From Raphanus sativus (lineage: Eukaryota > Streptophyta > Magnoliopsida > Brassicales > Brassicaceae), in NCBI RefSeq assembly GCF_000801105.2, contig NC_079516.1, positions 23,411,043-23,475,042 of the forward strand: a stretch of 64,000 nt of DNA. The letters run 5' to 3'. The position numbers and the translations under genes were made by a program. The notes under the pieces were generated by a model, which was given only the letters and a program-made list of their open reading frames with translations, searched no databases and was not told the origin of the DNA. Each line of letters opens with the position of its first letter. Positions within the stretch are counted from its first letter, which is position 1. This document shows positions 34,020-44,006 of this stretch, one piece after another.

Positions 34020-34400
34020 CAATGGAGTTCTGGTTTTAACCAATGGGAAACACCTCCAAATCAACTGCAATGGGGAACACCTCCAACTGCACCGCAATGG
34101 GGACCACTGCCAAATGCCCCACAATGAAATTCACCTTCAAATGCTCCGCAGTGGGCTACACCACCAAATGTTCTCCAGTGGGGTACACCACCAAATGCTC
34201 CTCAATGGACTTCATTCCAAATGCTCCGCAGTGGAGTCCACAAAATGTTCCACAATGGGGTCCGCCTCATAATTCTCAACAATAGGGTCCATCATCAAGT
34301 ACTCAACAATGGGGTTCTATATCTGATGTTCCACAATGGGGTTCATCACCGGCCACTCAACAATGGGGTTCATCACAAGATGCTCAACAGTATATTCCTC
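34020..34400 (+). repeat. Tandem repeats coding for WGTPPNAPQ-like nonapeptides
   Basis: About a dozen units near 27-30 bp carry CAATGGGGTTCA-type and CCAAATGCTCC-type parts. The unit codes W-[GAT]-x-P-P-N-A-P-Q where the frame is intact. Stops and shifts have entered later copies. Confidence 0.75.
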
Positions 34401-34776
34401 CGAGAAATGTTCAACATGGATTTTCCTTAGAAACAGAAGTACAAACTACAACACATGAAAAGGAAGTTCATGTTTCCGAGAATGTTGTTAGAGGAGTATC
34501 ACCAGAATTTGGTTTCAGGAACAATGCTTCTACAAGTAAAACATCACGTCCAAAAAGACGAGGAGGATTATTCAACATATTGGGATCTGGACGAGGACTA
34601 AATCTAAATGAAACACATGAGAGTGACTCCGCATCGGATAACTAGTTTAATAAGATTTGTGCTTTGTTAGTAGTGGTTATGTTTTGTTTAACATTATATT
34701 TTGTAATTCTGTTATGTTTTTATATTTTGATTAATGATAATTTTCATTAATAAGTTTTATTTTGTGATAAAAAAAA

Positions 34777-36024
34777 ATTCAGGCTTATCGTATATGTCAG
34801 TTGCGATCACAAAGTTCCCATAGTCTAACTCATGATGAGAGAATTGAGTTATGGAATCTGAAAAATGAGCAAGTTGAAGAGTTAATGATTCAACCATCAC
34901 TGAGTTATTACAACCGTTATTTTGAAAGAGGACCTGTTCAAACCGGTAGCGGTGTAGGGTGGAGAAATGTTTGGGGTCGGTTACAAGAAGATGATGCTGC
35001 ATGTCGTCAGTTACTACGAATGTCTTTAGATGTTTTTAGATCTCTTTGTGACATATTGCAATCAAAATATGGGTTGCATCCTACGATGAATGTTAGTATC
35101 GAAGAGAGTGTGGCAATGTTTTTGCAAATTTGTGGACATAATGAAGTTCAAATAGATGTTGGAATTTGGTTTGGACGGACACAAGAAACAATGAATAGAA
35201 AGTTTTTTGAAGTTCTTATGGCGACAGAGTTACTTGCTTGTGATTATGTCAAGACCCCAACAAGACAAGAACTACTTCGAATTCCTGAAAGCCTGCAAAC
35301 AGACAGAAGATATTGGCCATATTTTAGTGGATTTGTTGGAGCTATGGATGGAGTTCATGTATGTGTTAAAGTGAAGCCTGAACTACAAGGAATGTACTGG
35401 AATCGACATGATTGGACATCATTTAATATCATGGCAATATGTGATCTAAATATGTTGTTTACATATGTTTGGAATGGAGCACCCGGATCATATCACGACA
35501 CAGCAGTTCTCACGATGGCAGAAAATAGTGATTCTGAATTTTCTTTGCCTCTAGTAGACAAGTATTATGTATTTGATTATGGGTATCCAAATAAGCAAGG
35601 TTTTTTGGCTCCATACAGATCTTCTCGGAATAGGGTTATTAGGTATCATATGTCTCATTTTAACAACGGTCCTCCTCCTAAGAATAAACAAGAACTGTTT
35701 AATCGATGTCATGCATCTCTACGTTCTGTTATTGAAAGGACATTTGAAGTTTGGAAGAAGAAATGAAAGATTTTGAGTGATTTTCCCAGATATAATATTG
35801 CAGTTCAAAAAAAAGTGGTAACTGCTACAATGGGACAACACAATTTTATCAGAATTACAAATTATTTTGATGAGGATTTTGCTGAAGTAATGAGGGACAC
35901 AAATTTCAGTAACGAAAATTTTGAAGGTGATCCTCGTGATTTGGAGACAACAAACATGGCTGAAGGAAATCATATGATGAACATTAGAGACAATACTGCA
36001 AATATGTTATGGGCAAATCATTAA
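34777..36024 (+). pseudogene. PIF/Harbinger DDE transposase gene with one in-frame stop
   Basis: The frame opens after a TTCAG acceptor-like site at about 34776 and runs to TAA at 36022-36024. It is broken only by TGA at 35764-35766. The DDE_Tnp_4-type catalytic core is clear: D in GAMDGVHV (codon 35347-35349), D in GSYHDTAV (35497-35499), E in SVIERTFE (35734-35736), plus DYGYPNKQGFLAPYR. Upstream lies the helical region with LHPTMNVSIEESVAMFLQI. After the stop the same frame continues with NIAVQKKVVTATMGQHNF and DTNFSNENF. There is no in-frame ATG near 34777 with a good context, so the start may lie in an upstream exon. It would cut and insert Harbinger elements and Tourist-like MITEs. The single nonsense codon makes this copy defective unless read through. 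Confidence 0.88.
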
Positions 36025-36308
36025 ATGGTTTTACCTTTGTTTATTGTGTTTTTTCATTATGTATTTTGATGTTTTGGTGTAATTTTTATTGTTGAAACAC
36101 ATGATCTTCTTTTTTGGACTGCTTTTACCATTCTTAACTTCTAAAATAACTTGTTCTACTTGATCTGCCTCTCTCATGTATAATCTGCTTGATCTGCATT
36201 TATTCTGCTTGATCTGCATGATCCACTTGATCTGTCCAGCTTGAATTGCTATTACCATTCGTAACCATAATGTTCTCGAGGACAAAAAAAAAAGACACAG
36301 TTTCGTTC

Positions 36309-36642
36309 GTGATTAGAATGGTCACATTTAAGTCATAAAAGTAATCGTGTCTACTCAGTCACGTTTTTTATTGTGACTTTACGTGACTATTTACAAAAAA
36401 ATATTAAAAAAATAAAAACAATTAAAATATTTTTATTAACTTATTTACAAAAACTAAATTTTGTATATATACATAATTACATATATTTACAAAAAAATAC
36501 ATATGTATCATATATATTATATGCAATCAACGCCTTCACCGCTCCACCATCGGCTCCGCCACCGGCTTCTCCACCAACACCTACACCCGCTCCGGATGCC
36601 ATGTCTTAAGCGATGACTCAGTCTGGTGGTAGAGCCACCGGT
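36309..36642 (+). other. CACTA-like arm and proline-rich coding scrap
   Basis: After the retroposon the CGTGAC/GTCACG subterminal repeats continue (36309-36390). Then comes AT-rich DNA, and then a short proline-rich frame (APPSAPPPASPPTPTPAPDA, about 36534-36600). It is interrupted shortly after by Copia element 2. The DNA beyond that element (41625 on) continues it. Confidence 0.4.
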
Positions 36643-36647
36643 GTTAC

Positions 36648-39600
36648 TATTGATGTATTAGAATGTCGGTTATGTATATTTGGTTTAGTCTTTGTACATT
36701 GATACCCGATTTGTTCCGGTCAGGTTGTTACAACAAGTATATATAGTCATTTGACTGCTTTAATGATAAGCTAACAGAAATCTTTTCCCATTTTGTCGTT
36801 TCTCTCTGGTTGCTCTTTCCACCATTGTTGCTTTAGAGAGCTTTTCTGTTCAAACTTTGTTTCACTAAAATGGTATCAGAGCGTTGAGCTCTAGCTCAAC
36901 ATCGTTTCCGTTTTCTCCTCTCTTTTCCGCTTCGATCGATCTTCTTTTCATCTCTCGCTTTTGCGTTTGGTGTTTTCTGCTCCGATGGTGGTTACTCTTC
37001 GCCGCAACCGTCGTGGTCGCTTCGCTCGCGCAGTCAGCTCTGTTCCTCCTGTCGCTAGTCCCGCCTCTGTTTCTGAGGCTGTTCCAGCTTCGTTCATGGG
37101 AACGTCGTTCGCTGCTGCTGCTACGATGAACCCCGATAGCGTTCACTCTCCGTTGTTTCTCCATCACGCCGATCATCCAGGTTTGTTGATTGTCTATGTA
37201 CAGCTGGATGGGTCGAACTATGGTCAATGGAGTTCTGCGATGAAGATAGCACTGGATGCTAAGAACAAGATCGCTTTCATCGACAACTCTCTTCCTCGTC
37301 CTGTTGACGTTAACCCTCTGTTTCGAATCTGGTCTCGATACAATAGTATGGTAAAGTCGTGGCTTTTGAACTCGGTCTCTAAACAAATCTATGGTAGTAT
37401 CCTTTCCTTTGATGATGCTGCTCAGATTTGGAAGGATCTCCATGACCGTTTTCACAAAACCAACTTACCTAGAACCTTTCAACTCGTTCAACAAATCCAA
37501 GATCTTCGTCAGGGATCGATGGATCTGTCTGTGTACTACACGACTTTGAAGACCCTCTGGGATAACCTTGATAGCTCTGAGGTTGCTGATCCTTGCGCTT
37601 GCTGTCAGACATTCAACTGTGATGGACAAAAACAAGCTCAAGCGAAGGTGGATCGCTCCAGAACCATCAAGTTCCTAGCTGGTTTGAACGAGAAGTACTA
37701 TGTTATTCGTGGTCAGATAATCATGAAGAAACCCCTTCCTGATTTAGCTGAGATATGCAACATACTTGATCAAGACGACAGCCAACGCTTGTTCAACACA
37801 CCTGTGATTCCTGCTGCTTTCCAAGTCAGTTCTCCTCAAGCCACTACTGAGTCACAAGCTGCTTCTCAAGACTCTGTGTCTGCGGGTTCTCAAGGTTCTC
37901 TTAACGCTTTCCAAAAGAAACCCAACAGACCCATTTGTTCTCATTGTGGCGTTGAAGGACACGTGATTGACCGTTGTTACAAGCTCCATGGTTACCCCAT
38001 TGGATGGAAGAAAGGCAAGCCTATCCATAGCAAGTCGACTCCTTCTCCTGCTGTAGCTGCTTCCGTCACTACTTCAGAGAAGTCGTCCACTGGTGGCCTG
38101 GATAGTTTGGTTGGCAATCTCAGTAAGGATCAGATTCAAGACTTCATTGCCTATTTCTCCTCCCAGCTTCAGCCTGCTCCTTCTATGAACTTCAGTGCTG
38201 GAAGCTCGTCACTTTCCACCAGTCCCTCTGTTGCTAGTCCCTCTGGTATTTCCTTTTAACACTCCACGTTCAGATTCATTGGTATTCTTACTGTCTCTGA
38301 GTATGTGACTACTGTGAAAACTTGGATCATTGACTCTGGTGCAACGCATCATGTTTCACATGACAAATCTTTATTTGTTTCGCTTGACACTTCTATCAAG
38401 CATCATGTGAATCTCCCCACTGGTCAGACAGTTGCCATTGGTGGAGTTGGTTCTGTTGTTATCAACAGCACTATCACCTTGTAGAATGTGCTTTACATCC
38501 CTGCCTTCCGTTTAAACCTTATCAGTATCAGCTCCTTAACCACAGACCTTGGTTCTCGGATTATTTTTGATCCTGAGTGTTGTGTCATTCAGGATCTTTC
38601 CAAGGGATTGATGATTGGAAGAGGTAGAAGAATTGCGAATTTGTACATCTTGGATGGAGAAGATACAGCTTGTGAAGATTCTGTTTCAACCTCTTTTGTT
38701 GCAAATTCAGTTATTGATGCATCTGTTTGGCATCGCAGACTTGGCCACACTTCTTTTTCTCGTTTAGATACTCTTACCAATGTTCTTGGGATCTCTAAAT
38801 TTAAGAATAAAGGATTGATGCATTGCGATATTTGTCAAATAGCTAAACAGAAGAAGTTGCCTTTTCCTTTAAGAAAGAACATTTGCTCAACCATCTTTGA
38901 ACGTCTTCACATAGATGTTTGGGGTCCATTCTGTGAAGAAACACAAGATGGTCATCGTTACTTCCTTACTATTGTCGACGACCATTCTCGTGCAACATGG
39001 ATCTACCTCCTCAAACACAAGAGTGATGTGCTCCAAGTGTTTCCATCGTTCATCACAATGGTTGAGACACAGTTCAATGTCAAGGTCAAGTCAGTTCGCT
39101 CAGACAATGCTCCAGAGCTACGTTTTGAAGAACTTTACAAACGGAAGGGGATTGTTTCTCACCACTCCTGCCCTGAAACACCTGAGCAGAACTCAGTGGT
39201 AGAGCGCAAACACCAACACATACTCAACGTTGCCCGGGCTCTTCTCTTTCAGTCTCACGTTCCTTTATCTTTATGGGGTGAGTGTGTACTCACGGCGGTC
39301 TTCCTTATAAACAGGACGCCTTCACCTCTTCTTGACAACAAGACTCCATTCGAGATTCTGCATCAAAAGGAACCTGAATATGCCCATCTCAAGACCTTTG
39401 GCTGCTTATGTTATGCAAATACTTCACCGAAGCAACGCCATAAATTCCAAGACCGTGCTAAAGCTTGTGTCTTTATTGGCTATCCTTCTGGATGCAAGGG
39501 CTACAAGCTGTTGGATCTTGAGAGCAACAAGATCTTTGTCTCACGGAATGTGGTCTTCTATGAAGACATATTTCCTCTTCAGAAACTTGTTATCACCACT

Positions 39601-41624
39601 GATGCTGAGATGTTCTTTCCACATGTTGGTTTAACTACTCGTGATCAAGAAGCCACTACTTCTGGTACTACACCTATCTCTGATCACTCTGCTACTTCAG
39701 GCTCTACCGCTACTCGCAGAGCAACTAAACCACCAGGTCACCTCAAGGACTATCACTGCTATGCTGTGAACTCTTCTACTGAACATCCAGTCTCCAATGT
39801 TCTATCTTATGACGCTTTGTCTGATCCCTATATGATCTTTATTAATGCGGTTAACAACGTTTCTGAACCATCTACTTATGCTCAAGCACTCAAGTTTAAG
39901 GAATGGTGTGAATCAATGGACATTGAGATCACTGCTCTTGAAGATAATGGGACATGGTTAATCTGTTCTTTACCTGAAGGAAAGAAAGCTGTGGGTTGCA
40001 AGTGGGTCTATAAAATCAAACTTAACGCTGATGGCACAATAGAGAGATATAAATCTCGACTTGTGGCTAAGGGTTACACACAGCAAGAGGGCTTGGACTA
40101 TGTCGAGACATTCTCCCCTGTTACTAAACTAGCTACTGTCAAGCTTCTACTTGCTGTCGCTGCTGCTAAAGGATGGTCTTTTTCTCAACTGGACATCTCC
40201 AACGCCTTTCTCAACGGAGACCTAGAGGAAGAGATTTACATAACCTTACCTCCTGGATATGCAGGAAGACAGGGGGAATCTCTTCCTCCCAACGCTGTGT
40301 TGAAGCTCAAGAAGTCACTGTACGGCTTAAAGCAAGCTTCCCGTCAGTGGTTTCTGAAATTCTCTGCAACTCTGCTTGAACTAGGCTTCAAAACTTCTTC
40401 GGGTGATCACACGTTATTTCTCAAGAACTCTGGTAATGTATACATGGCGGTTCTTGTTTATGTCGATGACATAATTATTGCTAGCAGTTGTGACAAAGCT
40501 ACTGATCTGCTCAAGGAAGCTCTGAAAACGGCATTCAAACTTCGAGATTTGGGTGAACTTCGTTATTTCCTTGGCTTGGAGATAGCTCGATCCTCTACTG
40601 GTATAAATATCTGTCAACGCAAGTATGTTCTTGATCTCTTGACAGAAACTGGCCTTCTTGGTTCGAAACCTTCATCTATACCTATGGACCCTAGCATCAA
40701 GCTTTCTCTTGAGGATGGTGAACTTTTATCTGATGTGGAATCTTACAGACGTCTCATTGGCAAGCTTATATACCTTACCTTTACTCGATCTGACATCACC
40801 TTTGCAGTGCATAAACTATGTCAGTTTACTTCAGCTCCACGAGCTCCCCATCTTCTCGCTGCTTACAAGGTCCTCCGCTATCCGAAAGGAACTATAGGCC
40901 AAGGTCTCCTCTATCCAGCGCAATCAAACTTGAAGCTCTCTGCTTTTGCTGATGCTGATTGGAGTACTTGTCCAGATACTAGAAGAAGTGTCTCAGGTTT
41001 CTGCATGTTCGTTGGACCGGCTTTGATTTCTTGGAAATCAAACAAGCAAGAAGTGGTTTCTAACTCATCTGCTGAGTCTGAATATCGAGCTATGTCGGAT
41101 GCAGTGAGGGAAATCTTCTTGAAGATCTTTGGATAGATGTTTCTGAACCTGCTCCTCTCTATTGTGACAACACTGCAGCACTTCATATTGCCAATAACTC
41201 TGTTTTCCATGAGCGTACCAAGCACATAAAACGGGCTTGCCACATTGTTCGGGAAAGAGTAAAGATGGGACAGATCAAGACTCTTCATGTGAGGTCTGTT
41301 AATCAACTTGCAGATTTGCTTACTAAACCATTGTATCCTAATCCTTTCCAACATCTATTAGGCAAGATGGGCATTATTAACATATATGCTCCATCTTGAG
41401 GGGGAATATTGATGTATTAGAATGTATGTATATTTGGTTTAGTTTTTGTACATTGATACCCGGTTTGTTCCGGTCAGGTTGTTACAACAAGTGTATATAG
41501 TCATTTGACTGCTTTAACGATAAGCTAACAGAAATCTTTTCCCATTTTGTCGTTTCTCTCTGGTTGCTCTTTCCACCATTGTTGCTCTAGAGAGCTTTTC
41601 TGTTCAAACTTTGTTTCACTAAAA
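36648..41624 (+). mobile_element. Copia LTR retrotransposon 2, 4977 bp, decayed coding
   Basis: LTRs at 36648-36870 (223 bp) and 41407-41624 (218 bp) differ by one 5-bp indel and about five substitutions. The flanks are GTTAC (36643-36647 and 41625-41629). The primer binding site TGGTATCAGAGC (36871-36882) abuts the 5' LTR. A purine tract (GAGGGGGAA, 41398-41406) abuts the 3' LTR. The LTR borders are TA...AA instead of TG...CA. It is inserted in the CACTA-like element. The LTR differences make it clearly older than Copia element 1. Confidence 0.93.
36961..41400 (+). pseudogene. Copia 2 gag-pol with two in-frame stops and a late frameshift
   Basis: The gag part runs to TAA 38257-38259 with YVQLDGSNYGQWSSAM near its start and a CCHC knuckle CSHCGVEGHVIDRC (about 37938-37979). 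The most likely ATG is 36985 or a nearby one. The same frame continues through the protease (IIDSGATHHVSH, about 38329) to TAG at 38482-38484, and then through the zinc site and integrase (HIDVWGP, VRSDNAPE, NSVVERKH). The reverse transcriptase (YVDDIIIAS, about 40459) and RNase H (SSAESEYRAM) follow. A small deletion near 41112 shifts the frame. The remaining C-terminal part (DNTAALHIANN, ADLLTKPL) is in another frame to 41400. The two stops flank the protease. The product cannot be made as a whole. Confidence 0.92.
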
Positions 41625-41629
41625 GTTAC

Positions 41630-42904
41630 GGCTGACGCGACGAACTGATATGCTCGCGACACCTCCTCCGCCGTGAGGCTTCTAATGCCTCCTCCGCCAT
41701 CAAGCCTCTTCTATCTCATCTGCTGTCAAGTTTCTTCTGCTCCCTCCCTTCCGATCTGTTTCCTGATAACTTCTTGTTTTAAATCTGCATCTAAAAAGAA
41801 ATAAACATTGAGCATATAGAAAATAATAAAAAAGAGTAATCAGATAGAGAAGTGGAGAACGAGGAGGTGGAGATTGAGGTAATGGTATCGGAGGTGTTGG
41901 TGTTGGTTATTGAGATAGGTTAGATTCACGGAGACTGATTGAGAGATAGAGGAACGAAGAGTTAAGAGGAGAGAAAGTTGGGTATCCGAGAAAGAAAGAA
42001 AGAAAGAAAGAGATAGAAGAAAAAGTGTGTTTTTATCTTAGTGCATTTTGGTCCGTTGGATTCATTTTTATCATTGGCTGTAATTACACAGAGCACGATC
42101 CGAGCCATTGTATGTGATAGGCTGTTTTTATGTTGACCAATCAGATCTTATGTATTTGTTTTCCTATTTTTTCAACACCATTGATTCCCTATTCTAGTTT
42201 GTTTTTTTGTTTGTCAACTAGTTTGTTTTTAAGATATACAATATTTATGATAAATTTCGTAAAAATAATTATTTTGAGAAATAATAAGGTTTACGATTTA
42301 CAATTTAAAATGTTTAGATTTAAATTTAAAATTTTAAAAAAACTTTATTGTGGTAAAAAATATTTTAAACTTTGTGATTGATATTTGGGTATAGAAAATA
42401 GTGTTTAGGGTTTAGTTTAAAATTTTAAACTGAAGTTTGGAAAAATATATTTAAAACTTAAATATAAGATTTAGAGTTTATATATAAGAATGAGAGTTTG
42501 AGATATAAGGTTTGAGGTTTATATTTTAAGATTTTATATTAAGTTTTGGATATGTGAATATATTAATTATTATACTTTATAATTAAAATTTATTTTTTAA
42601 GTTTATAAGTTAGTTTTTATACTTTTGGGAAGGAATAGGGTATATAGGTTATATGTTTTATATAGATATTAATTTTAAGTATATTATAATAACTGAGAAC
42701 TTATTTTAAAATTAAGGCTTAACTTAAGATTTTTAATCTAGGGTATGGAGTATATATATAGTATTTGAGATTTATAATTAGGTATACATAGTGTTAGGAG
42801 TTTAGATTTATAAGATTTGAGGTTGAAAATATGAAAATACTTGTATTTTTAGGTTTGTGTAAAGATTTTAGGGTTTAAAATTCTGTTTAGGGTTTAGGCT
42901 ATCA
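41630..42904. other. CACTA-like interior, no gene
   Basis: This holds purine/pyrimidine-rich DNA, an (AAAG)n run at about 41990-42011, and AT-rich DNA with scattered TTTAGGGTTTA motifs (42370-42900). No protein is recognised. Confidence 0.4.
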
Positions 42905-43799
42905 TATAGTCACGAAATATCGTGACAAATTCGTGTCTATTTGCTGTCATGTTTTCATCCATGATTATTTCGTGACCTTTTTTAGTCACGTTTCTAATTT
43001 TGTGACTATTTCGGGATCTTTTTTAGTCACGTTTCTAGTTTTGTGACTATTTCGTGATATTTTAGTCACGTTTTTTATTTCGTGACAACTTAGTGATTAA
43101 TTCAGAAATAGTCACGTTTGTTCGTGACCACTTCGTGTCTATTTGAGTTTTTTCTACTAGTCTGTATAATATTTTATTTTGCTACTTAGTGCATCATAAT
43201 TATTTGGATACTGGATACCATATTAATATTACACGTTAATTCTAGCAATATTTTCCTTTAAGCTATTCAAAATCAATTAATCACTAGATATATTACTTAT
43301 TGTTTTACTACTACAATTTACAGGTCGTATAGTCCATAAAAATAATAGTTAAACAAAAGAATAACTATTTCATGTTATAAATTTTCCCTGCTGTTATATA
43401 TTAGATCATATATTAATTAGTATATCATCAAACGTTTTATACACCTGCTTATTCAAATTCTTTAAATATTAAAACAGTATATATAATATGTATATAAAAG
43501 ATTTAGTTATCAATTTTATTAATATACATAAAATACTAATTGGTATTTTAATTTATAAATAGATACATCAGAAACAGTTAATATAGTTAAAAAATATTTT
43601 TACAAATATGGTATACAACATGTCATCATTATTGGTTTAATATCAAACACCAATATGAGCACAAATAAAAACCGTCGATTTATATTATATATTACAAATC
43701 GAACAAACATCCATACAAACACATGTTTGTGAAACTATTACATTTTATGTTTTAAAAAATTTCATATGTCTATTATATTTAAACAAATACAACAAACAT

Positions 43800-43826
43800 C
43801 TGTGTGGGTGCACTGGTGAGATCTAA
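43800..43826 (+). mobile_element. Decayed Helitron 3' end
   Basis: CTGTGTGGGTGCACTGG, then TGAGATCTAA, matches the intact end at 29075-29102 (CCGTGCGGGCGCACGG, then GTCAAGCTCTAG). The changes are mainly C to T or G to A, as expected from methyl-cytosine decay. It may close the Helitron that starts at 22665 or 23732. Confidence 0.5.
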
Positions 43827-44006
43827 TTTATATTTCATAGAGCCAGTACAAACATAATACATGAATTGAATTTGTAATTTGCTTTTTCTTTTGAAGTTAC
43901 AATATGTGAATTTTAATTTGAAGATGATACGTTAAGGAGACTAACAAAAAGCATAATACTAAATGTTTTTGTCTATTCTTTTCAAATAAATATATGCTTA
44001 ATAGTT

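Larger units (their letters stand above)
29895..34644 (+). pseudogene. Harbinger Myb/SANT-like accessory protein gene, broken
   Basis: Exon 1 is 29895-29972 (before GTAAGT). Exon 2 starts at 30054 with a Myb/SANT-like domain (FKWNANRERVFIELYDRAIA, then FKDPTPAGREFL). A one-base frame slip near 30225 breaks it: the following LDQLNRKYKKYKHLMK and DSWWRDRE are in another frame. An exon from about 30456 continues (KPLELWDVMQRCFILYD) to 30830, where a solo LTR is inserted. Coding resumes after 33595 in the same frame (MAGFREFQRQSL) and then slips again near 33870. A repeated WGTPPNAPQ-type region follows (34020-34400), then a basic patch (RPKRRGG) and a stop at 34642-34644. In PIF/Harbinger elements this protein helps the transposase bind DNA and enter the nucleus. 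At least three lesions make it non-functional. Confidence 0.75.
26692..36266 (+). mobile_element. PIF/Harbinger DNA transposon, 9.6 kb with nested inserts
   Basis: The left end is GGGTCTGAATGGGGGAGCAG. The right end, complemented, is GGTTACGAATGGTAATAGC, and TTGACAGATC or TGGACAGATC follows in both. The 3-bp flank is ATA on each side (26689-26691, 36267-36269). Removing the element rejoins the poly-A retroposon. It holds a Myb/SANT-like gene (29895-34644) and a DDE transposase gene (34777-36024), the two-gene layout of PIF/Harbinger. Nested inside are a Helitron (27691-29102) and a solo LTR (30831-33590). Both genes carry breaks, so it is now non-autonomous. Confidence 0.8.
25739..36293 (+). 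mobile_element. Poly-A retroposon, about 977 nt, split by a Harbinger element
   Basis: A 15-bp duplication, GACACAGTTTCGTTC, lies at 25724-25738 and 36294-36308. The retroposon runs 25739-26691, is interrupted by the Harbinger element, and finishes TAATGTTCTCGAGGAC plus ten A (36284-36293). A long duplication and an A tail mark LINE-machinery insertion. It has a pyrimidine-rich 5' start and no long frame. Size and build recall the crucifer Sadhu retroposons, but a SINE-like or 3' LINE derivative is possible. Confidence 0.75.
25568..43162. mobile_element. CACTA-like element hosting the nested tower (17.6 kb between ends)
   Basis: The left end is CATTAGTAGAAAACTC. The right end, complemented, is GACTAGTAGAAAAAACTC. 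Both continue into ATAGACACGAA. Subterminal zones (25580-25735, 36309-36390 and 42905-43140) are packed with GTCACG/CGTGAC motifs in both orientations, a typical CACTA feature. The ends deviate by one base each from CACTA, and the 3-bp flanks are TAT and TGT. With later insertions removed about 2 kb remains, which includes a proline-rich coding scrap near 36520-36609. No CACTA transposase is visible, so class assignment rests on ends and subterminal repeats. Confidence 0.55.

Noticed and set aside
36529..36609. Proline-rich short frame as an extensin-like gene
   Set aside because: It is only a scrap inside the CACTA-like element, with no signal peptide, cut soon after by Copia 2.
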